Notes under the pieces: model-generated
The model's input: the letters and a program-made list of their open reading frames with translations, nothing else
What the model was told of the DNA's origin: nothing
Database searches by the model: none
Program-made: the position numbers and the translations under genes
Origin: Alkalihalobacillus deserti
GTDB lineage: Bacteria; Bacillota; Bacilli; Bacillales; Bacillaceae_D
Assembly (NCBI RefSeq): GCF_020734105.1
Contig: NZ_JAJAFR010000013.1
Span: forward strand, 43,819-107,818
Reading direction: 5' to 3'
Length of the DNA: 64,000 nucleotides
In this document: piece by piece, positions 25,581 through 33,687 of the stretch
How the letters are laid out: each line of letters starts with the position of its first letter
Numbering within the stretch: the stretch's first letter is position 1

Positions 25581-27008
25581 TTAACTAAACTCTATCGAGA
25601 TATATTTAACTTCTAAGAATTCTTCAATTCCATGATGTCCTCCTTCTCTACCAAGACCACTTTCTTTAAAACCTCCGAAGGGAGCTTGTGGTACAGAAGG
25701 TAGACCATCATTAAGACCAATGATTCCATACTCTAGGTTCTCACTTATTCTTATTGCCCTTCCAAGATTTTCTGTGAAGACATAAGCAGCAAGTCCAAAG
25801 TTAGTGTTGTTCGCCCTTGCTACTACTTCCTCTTCTGTTTTAAATGTAGTAATGGGAGCTAACGGTCCAAATGTTTCTTCTAACATACAAACCATTTCAT
25901 CTGTAACATTCGAAAGGACAGTCGGTTCAAAAAATGAGCCATTTTCATCTTCTAATTTCTTACCACCAAACTCAATTTTTGCACCTTTATTCTTTGCGTC
26001 TTCGATTTGCTGAATGACTGTATCTATTGCAGCCCTGTCTATAAGGGGACCAATATCTGTTTCAACATTCATTCCATCTCCAACTCTTAGATTCGATACT
26101 TGACTAACTAATTGATCAATGAACTCTTTTTCAATTGACTCATGTACATAAATACGGTTTGTACAGATACAAGTTTGACCAGCATTTCTAAATTTCGAAT
26201 TTATAACTCCAGAGACCGCTTTATCTATGTTCGCATCGTCCATCACTATAAAAGGTGCGTGGCCCCCTAATTCTAGCGAGACCTTTTTAACTGTATTAGC
26301 ACTCTCCCGCATTAAAAATTTACCGACCTCCGTTGAACCTGTAAACGTAATTTTTCGGACTCTCTCATCTTGTAGCCAAACATTACCTATTGCTTGAGAA
26401 TCTCCTGTTACCACATTTATTACTCCTTTTGGGATGCCTGCCTTTTCGGATAATTCAGCTAATTTTAATGCTGTTAAAGGGGTTTGCCCTGCAGGTTTAA
26501 CAACAACTGTACAGCCAGCTGCTAATGCCGGCCCCACTTTCCGTGTGATCATAGCCGCTGGAAAATTCCATGGTGTTATTGCTGCGACCACACCGATCGG
26601 TTGTTTTTGAACTAAAATCCTTTTATTCTGGTGAGATGAAGGAATGGTTTCCCCATAAACTCGCTTTGCCTCTTCTGAATACCATGAAATAAAACCGTTC
26701 GCATACTTAATCTCTCCGATGGCCTCAGTTAAGGGTTTCCCTTGCTCTTTTGTTAAAATTTCTCCTAGTTCTTCCTTATGAATATCGATAATCTCATACC
26801 ATTTTCTTAATAGGGTACTTCTTTCTTCTGCAGTTAATTTAGACCAGGTTGTGAAAGCTTCATGTGCGGCATTTATAGCTAGGTGGGCTTCTGATTCTCC
26901 ACCTTTAGGAACAGTCCCGATAATTTCATTATTAGAGGGATTATAAATATTGATTTTTTCTAGGTTTTCTCCCGTCCATTCACCATTAATGTACATTAAG
27001 TTTAGCAT
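25581..27008 (-). CDS. NAD(P)-dependent aldehyde dehydrogenase, succinate-semialdehyde type
   Basis: About 475 residues. Conserved pieces are TPWNFPAAMITRKVGPALAA, FTGSTEVGKFLM, the general base in SLELGGHAPFIV, and the catalytic cysteine in NAGQTCICTNR. This pattern is the GabD (succinate-semialdehyde dehydrogenase) group. ATG 27008 with GGAG eight bases upstream is preferred to a start at 27032. As last gene of the monooxygenase operon it would oxidise the C4 semialdehyde released from the cleaved ring to succinate, feeding the TCA cycle. The exact substrate is inferred. Confidence 0.88.
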   Translation of the reverse strand: MLNLMYINGEWTGENLEKINIYNPSNNEIIGTVPKGGESEAHLAINAAHEAFTTWSKLTAEERSTLLRKWYEIIDIHKEELGEILTKEQGKPLTEAIGEIKYANGFISWYSEEAKRVYGETIPSSHQNKRILVQKQPIGVVAAITPWNFPAAMITRKVGPALAAGCTVVVKPAGQTPLTALKLAELSEKAGIPKGVINVVTGDSQAIGNVWLQDERVRKITFTGSTEVGKFLMRESANTVKKVSLELGGHAPFIVMDDANIDKAVSGVINSKFRNAGQTCICTNRIYVHESIEKEFIDQLVSQVSNLRVGDGMNVETDIGPLIDRAAIDTVIQQIEDAKNKGAKIEFGGKKLEDENGSFFEPTVLSNVTDEMVCMLEETFGPLAPITTFKTEEEVVARANNTNFGLAAYVFTENLGRAIRISENLEYGIIGLNDGLPSVPQAPFGGFKESGLGREGGHHGIEEFLEVKYISIEFS

Positions 27009-27294
27009 TTGATACGCTCCTTTTGTGAACACTAGCCCCTTTTAAAAAAATTGTTAATGCAGATGTTAGTCCACCATTTCCAAATTTGGTTCTTTTACTA
27101 TTTTTAATACAAACACATTCCAAAAAATTAAGGATTATTTTTCTCCTTAGTTTGATTTCTTTTATCCCATTTTCATAAAACCAGAAATCTATTGTATTAT
27201 AGATACCTCTATTAATCCCATAGACTTCAAGACATCGGTTAGCAAAAGAAAGATCTGTGAGATTAATATCAATTAATTCATGTACTTCACTCAT
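26986..27294 (-). CDS. Orphan small protein coupled to the RibB/kinase fusion
   Basis: 102 residues, no recognised domain, no membrane helix. Its ATG overlaps the stop of the upstream gene (ATGA), a sign of translational coupling. Its end overlaps the start of the next aldehyde dehydrogenase by 23 bases. The composition (many Lys, Asn, Ile) fits the neighbourhood. It could be genuine or the 3' remainder of a gene that lost its frame. Confidence 0.4.
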   Translation of the reverse strand: MSEVHELIDINLTDLSFANRCLEVYGINRGIYNTIDFWFYENGIKEIKLRRKIILNFLECVCIKNSKRTKFGNGGLTSALTIFLKGASVHKRSVSNAKLNVH

Positions 27295-28289
27295 GACAAC
27301 CCAATCTCAACCCTCTCTAATAAACCAAACTTGGTCTTAACTTCTTTTATATCATTTCCCATTTGTGAGATTAAGTGGTAAATTGATGTGAATTGTTTTT
27401 CTTCTCTAATAAAAAACTTCACTTCGACAGTAAGGTTTTCACTATAAATCATTTGATTAAAGTTAAAGATGAATATTTCGTGAGACTTTTCTTGACAAGG
27501 GTTGTTAAAAGTCGGTTTCACCCCTGTATTCATTACCCCGTAATATTCAACATTTTGATAAATGACCTTCACTCCATACACACCATTTTTTAAGTTATGC
27601 TCTTGTGTTATGGATTGCAAATTAGCGGTAGGATATCCCAACTTCCTTCCGAGCCCTTGCCCATGTGCTATTGATCCTTCAAATCTACAAATATAATCAG
27701 CACGTTTGGCCTTGAACAAGTCAGAAATACTAACACAAGGAATATTATATTCCTCTGAAATTTCCATCGTTTCAAACTGTGTTGCGACTTCACCATCTTT
27801 ATTTAAAATTTCACATAGATAACTAATGTCTGAAGAGCATTCAGCCTTTCTTGTTATTTCTGCTGTTGCTTCAGCAATTCCAATATGGTCTAATATTCCA
27901 TTCTTAAAAAAAATCAAGGGGAAAACATGTCCCGGTCTCTTAAAGTCATCTGGCTTTGTTTTTAGGTCAGTCATAGCCTTGATGGTATCAGCTCTCTCAA
28001 AGGCTGATATTCCTGTAGTAGTTGTTTTATAATCAATAGATACAGTGAACTTTTTCCCGTTATTTTGACTAGACATTAATGGAAGGTTGAGATAACTAGC
28101 TCTTTCACCATCTATACAGACGTATACTAACCCTTTACCGATCTTGGCCATGAAATTAACATTTTGGGCCGTGACCTTTTCTGCTAAACCCATTAAATAA
28201 CTTGTTTGAGTGTCTACATCATCAATGATAATAATCAATTCACCATTTTTCACACAGTCTAAGACATTGTTCTGAACTAATGGAATCAT
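27291..28289 (-). CDS. RibB-like domain fused to riboflavin kinase
   Basis: 332 residues in two parts. Residues 1-~200 align with 3,4-dihydroxy-2-butanone-4-phosphate synthase (INFMA-like NVNFMAKIGKGLVYV, TTTTGISAFERADTI, DDFKRPGHVFPL, LCEILNKDGEV). Residues ~205-332 are a riboflavin kinase (GRKLGYPTANL, NGVYGVKV, GVMNTGVKPTF, FFIREEKQFTS). The N-terminal acidic loop of RibB (DDEDRENEGD) reads DDVDTQTSYLMGL here, and the GHTEA motif reads GIAEA, so several catalytic residues are missing. Usual partners are RibB-RibA and kinase-FAD synthetase; this pairing is unusual. It lies between an FMN reductase and a dehydrogenase, downstream of a luciferase-like monooxygenase, so local FMN supply is the likely purpose. 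Confidence 0.85.
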   Translation of the reverse strand: MIPLVQNNVLDCVKNGELIIIIDDVDTQTSYLMGLAEKVTAQNVNFMAKIGKGLVYVCIDGERASYLNLPLMSSQNNGKKFTVSIDYKTTTTGISAFERADTIKAMTDLKTKPDDFKRPGHVFPLIFFKNGILDHIGIAEATAEITRKAECSSDISYLCEILNKDGEVATQFETMEISEEYNIPCVSISDLFKAKRADYICRFEGSIAHGQGLGRKLGYPTANLQSITQEHNLKNGVYGVKVIYQNVEYYGVMNTGVKPTFNNPCQEKSHEIFIFNFNQMIYSENLTVEVKFFIREEKQFTSIYHLISQMGNDIKEVKTKFGLLERVEIGLS

Positions 28290-28320
28290 AGATACCCTCC
28301 TAGCTTAAAACGCTGGTTGA

Positions 28321-28878
28321 TTAAGATTTTATTGTAGAGGTGGTACCTTTTAATTGGTTCTGCATAAAAACCACTTCTTCCGCCAAGCTTTCAATGCGAG
28401 TTAAGACATCTTCATCTGTAATTTCTTTTACTTCGTTAAAATGGGAATCATGAGCGTATACATAACCTGGCGCAACATACGCTCTAAAATAACCAGCAAT
28501 TGGTTTTAATTGATTTTCAATCACTAAGTAATGTTGAAATGTCCCGCCTGTTGCTACAAATCCCATAACCTTACTTCTTAGAGCACTTATAGGGACCAAA
28601 TCAAATACATTTTTCAAAGCACCCGTAATAGATCCTTGGAAAATTGGTGTACCAATAATATAAAAGTCAGCTGAACTTACTTTGTCTATTAATGATTTTG
28701 TATCTCCAGTATACGTACTAGGATCTCTCCCATCACAAAACTGAACATCATAGTCTTTTAAGTTCAAGAGCTCCACTTCAATATCTACATTTAAACTTTC
28801 AACCTTTTTTAGTACTTCCTTTACCAAAATTTCTGTTTTCGATCCTGTTATTGTTCCAGATATACCAAGTAGTTTCAT
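28321..28878 (-). CDS. NADPH-dependent FMN reductase
   Basis: 185 residues, flavodoxin-like fold of the SsuE/MsuE type. It shows LGISGTITGSKTEILV at the N-terminus and GTPIFQGSITGALKNVFDL in the middle. It reduces FMN with NAD(P)H and passes FMNH2 to the monooxygenase encoded in the same operon. ATG with GGGGGAGATCC upstream; 22 bases after the preceding aldehyde dehydrogenase gene. Confidence 0.88.
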   Translation of the reverse strand: MKLLGISGTITGSKTEILVKEVLKKVESLNVDIEVELLNLKDYDVQFCDGRDPSTYTGDTKSLIDKVSSADFYIIGTPIFQGSITGALKNVFDLVPISALRSKVMGFVATGGTFQHYLVIENQLKPIAGYFRAYVAPGYVYAHDSHFNEVKEITDEDVLTRIESLAEEVVFMQNQLKGTTSTIKS

Positions 28879-28900
28879 TAGGATCTCCCCCTAAATATAT

Positions 28901-30385
28901 TTATCTCATAATAAATGGATCTTGAATTTTTTCCGAAGAGGTATTTACCCATACTGTTTTCGTCTGTGTATACTCATAAATAGCCTCTATTCCACCCTCT
29001 CTACCGTACCCGCTTAATCCTGAACCACCTATTGGAGCAATTGGCGAGACACTTCGATAAGTGTTAATCCACACGATACCTGCTCTTACTCTTTTGGCTA
29101 CCCTATGCGCCTTAGCTATATCGGATACCCATATTCCTGCGGCTAGTCCGTAGTCAGTACTATTTGCAAGTTTAATAACTTCTTCTTCTGTTTTAAATGG
29201 GATGACACTAAGAACCGGACCAAATACTTCTTCTCTCGAAATACGAGATTCATTATCAGGGTGTTCAAAGATCGTAGGTTCATAGTAAAATCCATCAGTT
29301 AAATATTCTGGCCTTTTCCCACCATGTATAAGTCTTCCACCCTCTTGTTTACCTAAAGAAACGTATTTCTCGACATTTTCTAATTGTGATAATGTAGCCA
29401 GAGGTCCCATTTCAGTATCTTGAGACATCGGATCGCCTACTTTAATTCTTGATACACGGTCTACGATGATTTTCATTATCTTGTCATATATAGACTCATG
29501 TAAGAAAGCCCTTGAACCTGCAACACAGCTTTGTCCTGAAGCACCATAAATTCCTGCGATTATACCCATTGCAGCATTTTCTAGATTAGCATCTTCAAAT
29601 ACAATATTAGGAGATTTTCCCCCGAGTTCTAAAGAGACTTTCGAGAAATTATTAGCCGAATTTCTAACTACGTGTTTAGCTGACTCACTTCCACCTGTAA
29701 AAGCTATTCGTTTAACTAATGGATGTGAGGTTAATGGACTACCCACACTATCCCCAAATCCTGTCAAAATATTTACAACACCTGGAGGAAAACCAGCTTC
29801 CTCGATTAATTTTACAAATTCTAGAAGTGAAGCAGATGTATATTCTGATGGTTTAATCACTATTGTATTGCCTGCTGCCAAGGCAGGGGCCAGTTTCAAA
29901 AACGTCAAATATAGTGGTGAATTCCAAGGAGTAATAGCAGCAACTACGCCAATAGGTTCTCTAGAAGAAAATACAAACATATCCTTCTTATCTATTGGCA
30001 GAGTCTCACCATGAATTTTATCGGCCAGCCCAGCATAATAATAGAAAAACTCTGGTAAGTAGTTTAGTTGTCCACGCATCTCTCTTATTAATTTCCCATT
30101 ATCAAGAGTCTCATATTGTGCAAGTTCATCAGCATGAACTGCTAATAAATCTCCAAGTTTTCTGAGCAAGTGTCCTCTTTCGGTATAACTCATATCAGCC
30201 CAATCAGAATTAGTAAAGGTATGATGTGCTGCTAAAACAGCCCTATCCACATCTACCTCGTTGCCTCTTGCAATTAAACACCATGGTTTCCCAGTTGCAG
30301 GATTGACACTTTCAAAATACTCACCACTTGAGGGTTCAACCCATTGACCATTGATATACATGTTGTATTTTTTAAAGTTTCCCAA
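28901..30385 (-). CDS. Aldehyde dehydrogenase (early step of ring-fission pathway)
   Basis: 494 residues. It has TPWNSPLYLTFLKLAPALAA, FTGGSESAKHVV, SLELGGKSPNIVF and the catalytic cysteine in SGQSCVAGSR, and ends with GREGGIEAIYEYTQTKTVWV. It is more like broad-specificity/hydroxymuconic-type dehydrogenases than GabD, so the operon has two distinct enzymes. In the trigonelline pathway an aldehyde dehydrogenase oxidises the first ring-cleavage aldehyde; this protein is the candidate. It lies 12 bases after the hydrolase gene. Confidence 0.88.
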   Translation of the reverse strand: MGNFKKYNMYINGQWVEPSSGEYFESVNPATGKPWCLIARGNEVDVDRAVLAAHHTFTNSDWADMSYTERGHLLRKLGDLLAVHADELAQYETLDNGKLIREMRGQLNYLPEFFYYYAGLADKIHGETLPIDKKDMFVFSSREPIGVVAAITPWNSPLYLTFLKLAPALAAGNTIVIKPSEYTSASLLEFVKLIEEAGFPPGVVNILTGFGDSVGSPLTSHPLVKRIAFTGGSESAKHVVRNSANNFSKVSLELGGKSPNIVFEDANLENAAMGIIAGIYGASGQSCVAGSRAFLHESIYDKIMKIIVDRVSRIKVGDPMSQDTEMGPLATLSQLENVEKYVSLGKQEGGRLIHGGKRPEYLTDGFYYEPTIFEHPDNESRISREEVFGPVLSVIPFKTEEEVIKLANSTDYGLAAGIWVSDIAKAHRVAKRVRAGIVWINTYRSVSPIAPIGGSGLSGYGREGGIEAIYEYTQTKTVWVNTSSEKIQDPFIMR

Positions 30386-30397
30386 TATAAGTACCCC

Positions 30398-31201
30398 CTA
30401 CAAATGACTGCAATGCTTTTTGATAAAAGAATCAAGAACTTGATTTACTATATCTGCTCCTTCAATGGGTAGCATGTGCCTTATTGAAGGAATAATCACT
30501 AGCTCGGATCCTTTTATTCTTTCATGCATTTGTGTTGCCATAACCGGAGATGATCCTACATCTGCTTCCCCGGTCATAATCAATGTTGGCTGATTAATTT
30601 GTTCTAATTTCCCCCATAGCTCTTGGTCAGCATTGGCAAATACCGTATACGCTTTCAAATATGCTAAAGGATCATTTTCCTTAAGTTTATTTTTAATTGA
30701 CTGAATGATTTCAGGATTACTTTTCATATAATGTTCATTAAACCAACGTGAAATAGCTTCATCAATTGTAACTAAGTGGCCCTCTTGTTCTACTTGTTTC
30801 ACTCTATTAAGCACAGCTTCTTGTTGGGCTTTGGTACGGTTAGCTACTGCACTCATAAAACACAAAGACTGGACTCTATCTGGATGTAACACTCCAAATA
30901 GTTGAGCCACCATACCACCCATTGAGAATCCAATTAAATGGGCTTTAGTGATAGTTAAACCATCCAAAAGCATTAGAAGTTGGTCGACAAAGTGTATAAG
31001 CTCATAATGTTCACTAGTTTTTTCAGATTCACCATGACAAAGCATGTCATATGCTATTACTCTATGGTTCATTGATAAGTAGTCTATTTGTTGTTTCCAC
31101 ATGGTGTGGTCTAAGCCCACACCATGTAGTAAAATAACTGGTTCTCCAATTCCCTTTTCAACAAAGTTGATTGTTTGATCGCCAAAACGTACCTTTGGCA
31201 T
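30398..31201 (-). CDS. Alpha/beta-fold hydrolase
   Basis: 267 residues. Oxyanion HG motif in ILLHGVGLDHTMWKQQ, nucleophile elbow GFSMGGMVAQ (Ser near residue 97), acid in TGEADVGSSP, and His in PSIRHMLPIE. The stop/start gap to the DUF1185 gene is one base. In trigonelline breakdown an AB-hydrolase opens the N-formyl enamide intermediate; a similar C-N cleavage is inferred here. Confidence 0.85.
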   Translation of the reverse strand: MPKVRFGDQTINFVEKGIGEPVILLHGVGLDHTMWKQQIDYLSMNHRVIAYDMLCHGESEKTSEHYELIHFVDQLLMLLDGLTITKAHLIGFSMGGMVAQLFGVLHPDRVQSLCFMSAVANRTKAQQEAVLNRVKQVEQEGHLVTIDEAISRWFNEHYMKSNPEIIQSIKNKLKENDPLAYLKAYTVFANADQELWGKLEQINQPTLIMTGEADVGSSPVMATQMHERIKGSELVIIPSIRHMLPIEGADIVNQVLDSFIKKHCSHL

Positions 31202-31202
31202 A

Positions 31203-31781
31203 TTAGACCAATCCCATTTCTTTCATATCAGAATGTCTATCTCCTGTTCTTGGGTGTGGGCGCCCACCAGTAGAGGCTCCAATAGCTACAACAATTTCAT
31301 CAGCACGAGGGGCATCTCCAATACTAGTTTCAAAAGTAATGTAATGTGATCTTTTGGAATCATCATGCTTATCAATCATTGGAATCGTAATATTTGTTCC
31401 AGGTCCCCCACGCTTATTTGTAAAACTTAAAAAGCTCGTTCCTTCTACTGAATTTCTAAATTTATTACCAAATTTCAAAGTATGGATATACGCAGAGGCG
31501 TGCTCCATTTCACCGTCTACCCCCACTACAGCAGCTTTACCAAAAGCTTCAACATTATCAGGAGATCCAATAGCCTTTAGTAATTCTTCTACAAGTAACT
31601 CACCTAGTTGAGGGGCGTATTCGTCAATTTTTGGTTTAAGATCCTCTACATATCCTTGATTGGCCCATGGATTTTTTATAACAGCAACAGCAGCAACCAT
31701 CTTTATTGGGTTCTCAATCGCTCTCCCACCATCAATACGTGTCTCTTCAATCGTTGTTAAAATCTTTCTAATTTCTAACAT
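31203..31781 (-). CDS. DUF1185 'amino acid synthesis' family protein
   Basis: About 192 residues. The family pattern is visible: EIRKILTTIEETRIDGG at the start, AAVAVIKNPWANQGYVEDL, VGVDGEMEHASAYIHTL, and GDAPRADEIVVAIGASTGGR. These proteins are oligomeric and of unproven function despite the name. The ATG at 31781 has GGGGGAAAAG in front and starts one base after the monooxygenase stop. Tight packing suggests a role in the same pathway. Confidence 0.85.
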   Translation of the reverse strand: MLEIRKILTTIEETRIDGGRAIENPIKMVAAVAVIKNPWANQGYVEDLKPKIDEYAPQLGELLVEELLKAIGSPDNVEAFGKAAVVGVDGEMEHASAYIHTLKFGNKFRNSVEGTSFLSFTNKRGGPGTNITIPMIDKHDDSKRSHYITFETSIGDAPRADEIVVAIGASTGGRPHPRTGDRHSDMKEMGLV

Positions 31782-31782
31782 T

Positions 31783-32931
31783 TTACTTTTCCCCCTTGAT
31801 TTCATTTGTTTGAAAATTCGGCATAACTTTTTCAGTGAACAACCTTAAACTTTTCATCATTTTGTCATGAGGTAGACCATTATGATTCACCCATAACAAT
31901 AGATTTTGTAAATTTAATTCCTCTTGTAGCTCTTTAATTTTCTCTGTTACATACTCAGGTGTACCAAACAATAGATTACGAGGATGTAAGAAATCGTACG
32001 TTAATTCCTGTCCCGGTTTCACCGTTTCACCAGGATCCATTAGATTTCCAAGTCCTCTCCAATGACAAATCCAACGGTAATTGTTTAACACGGCTTCTGC
32101 AGCATCTTCGCGTGCTTGTTCCATCGTCTCAGCAACATAAACATCCCTTACTAACGCAATCCCTTCTCCTAAAGGAACGTCTCTGCCTTGTGCTTTAGAT
32201 GCTGTATCCCTATATAATTCGAATCGTCCCTTTAATTCCTTTACAGTAGGCATCCAGAACATGCCATTTAAACCGTTTGCAGCTGCCAGTTCAATTGAGC
32301 GTGGAGAGTCAATCGTTTGCCAAAATGGCGGCGGCGACTGTACAGGACTTGGAATAATTGAGATTTTATTAATTTCACCTTTTTCAAGGTCCATAAAGTC
32401 TTCTGAAGCAGGGCTCATTGGATGATTCCACTTTAAGCCCTCAGGTGGAAATTGATATATATTACCTTTGTGGGAAAAGAATTTTTTAGTCAGGGCTTTC
32501 TTTAAGATTTCAAAAGTTTCTTCAAATAAAGCTCGATTTTGTTCTTGATTTTTTGGATCAGCAAGACTATTTAAATTGGCAGCCTCACGCCCATACAATC
32601 CACGAGCTAAGCCAACTTCTACTCTCCCACCACTTAGCTGGTCAAGCATGGCGATATCCTCAGCTAAACGAAGAGGATGCCAAAACGTAATCACGTTTGC
32701 CGCTTGCCCTATGCGAATATTTTTGGTTCTAGCTGCGATATCTGCTCCAATTAAGAGGGGATTGGCAATTAACTCATTTCCTTCATGACCGAAATGATGT
32801 TCTGTGTACCAAATTGAATCATAACCAGTTTCATCACAATAAACCGCTTGCTCTCTTGCTTCATCTAGCAACTTGTCAAATTCATCCAATCTTCCTCTTC
32901 CAGCTAAGTTTGCAAATATTCCAAATTTCAT
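31783..32931 (-). CDS. Luciferase-like (LLM class) FMN-dependent monooxygenase
   Basis: 382 residues, bacterial luciferase TIM-barrel family. It shows YDSIWYTEHHFGHEG, then RIGQAANVITFWHPLRLAED and LSGGRVEVGLARGLYG, the flavin-binding core. Such proteins use FMNH2 from a separate reductase and O2; the reductase is encoded downstream. It is a good candidate for the oxygenase that opens an N-heterocyclic ring, as in the trigonelline and pyridine routes. It begins 22 bases after the GntR gene. Confidence 0.9.
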   Translation of the reverse strand: MKFGIFANLAGRGRLDEFDKLLDEAREQAVYCDETGYDSIWYTEHHFGHEGNELIANPLLIGADIAARTKNIRIGQAANVITFWHPLRLAEDIAMLDQLSGGRVEVGLARGLYGREAANLNSLADPKNQEQNRALFEETFEILKKALTKKFFSHKGNIYQFPPEGLKWNHPMSPASEDFMDLEKGEINKISIIPSPVQSPPPFWQTIDSPRSIELAAANGLNGMFWMPTVKELKGRFELYRDTASKAQGRDVPLGEGIALVRDVYVAETMEQAREDAAEAVLNNYRWICHWRGLGNLMDPGETVKPGQELTYDFLHPRNLLFGTPEYVTEKIKELQEELNLQNLLLWVNHNGLPHDKMMKSLRLFTEKVMPNFQTNEIKGEK

Positions 32932-32953
32932 CCTTCTTTTCCCCCTATTTCTA

Positions 32954-33622
32954 TTATTTATAGAGTTTAGTCATTATACCTGTTTGGAGATGCAATGCAC
33001 TTGCTTTAACATGGTTTCGCATAGCTTCCTCAGCTCCTTTACTGTCACCTTTTTTAACCAAATCTAGTACCTCCTTATGCTCTAAAAGTGATTGCTCAAG
33101 ACGATTAGGAACTTCGATACTCAAGTAGACGTAACGATTATAAGGAATTTGATTTAAAAGGATATTGAAAAGGTAGCTCAACTTTGAATTGTCCGATCCC
33201 TCAAGGATAGCTTTGTGAAACTCGCTGTTTGCTTCAACAAAAAGAGAGTTGTCAGACACCTTAACGGCTTGCTCCATTTTCGCAACAGCTTGCTCCATGT
33301 CTAAAATTTCCTTGAAACTACCCCTTTCAGCAAGTAAACCTGCTGCCAATCCTTCCATTACTTCCTTGACAGTAAACAGCTCTTTTAATTCTTTGTCTGT
33401 TGGTTTAAAGACACAAGTCCCTACTCTAGGAATAATTTCTACTAACCCTTCTCTTTCTAACTGTTTTAATGCTTCTCTAACGGGTGTTCTACTAACCCCG
33501 AAATGTTCAGATAGTGCTGCTTCAGATAGTTTTTTACCGGGTTCATACTCACCGGTTACTATAGATTGACGTATTGCATTTGTCACTTGTGATGTAATAC
33601 TTGAAGTTGAAATAACAGTCAT
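32954..33622 (-). CDS. GntR/FCD-family regulator of the monooxygenase operon
   Basis: 222 residues: winged helix (SQVTNAIRQSIVTGEYEPG, FGVSRTPVREALKQLEREGL) and an FCD domain with metal-site type His and Asp in the C-terminal bundle. It is first in the operon and lies next to one of three CATGTACCATG boxes, 20 bases before its start. Autoregulation with release by a pathway intermediate is the likely mode. Confidence 0.88.
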   Translation of the reverse strand: MTVISTSSITSQVTNAIRQSIVTGEYEPGKKLSEAALSEHFGVSRTPVREALKQLEREGLVEIIPRVGTCVFKPTDKELKELFTVKEVMEGLAAGLLAERGSFKEILDMEQAVAKMEQAVKVSDNSLFVEANSEFHKAILEGSDNSKLSYLFNILLNQIPYNRYVYLSIEVPNRLEQSLLEHKEVLDLVKKGDSKGAEEAMRNHVKASALHLQTGIMTKLYK

Positions 33623-33641
33623 TGGACCCCTCCTGGATTGC

Positions 33642-33652
33642 CATGTACCATG
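33642..33652. promoter_or_regulatory. CATGTACCATG operator, site 1 (regulator-monooxygenase operon)
   Basis: CATG half-sites spaced by three bases (CATG-TAC-CATG) lie about 20 bases before the GntR start. The same 11-mer occurs at 34709-34719 and 36551-36561, in each case upstream of a transcription unit of this locus, with an AAG soon after. Confidence 0.7.
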
Positions 33653-33687
33653 GTAAGATTTTATAAAAAAAAGTACTTACCTTTATA

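Noticed and set aside
26986..28289. FMN riboswitch expected before the RibB-like gene
   Set aside because: Only 31 bases separate it from the FMN reductase gene and no RFN-element motifs are present; it is an internal operon gene.
27291..28289. Ordinary RibF (kinase/FAD synthetase) or RibAB
   Set aside because: There is no FAD synthetase nucleotidyltransferase domain and no GTP cyclohydrolase II motif; the halves are RibB-like and kinase.
25581..32931. Bacterial luminescence (lux) operon, since luciferase-like, FMN reductase and RibB-like genes co-occur
   Set aside because: There is only one luciferase-like subunit, and no LuxC, LuxD or LuxE homologue; two NAD-aldehyde dehydrogenases and a BCCT carrier fit catabolism instead.
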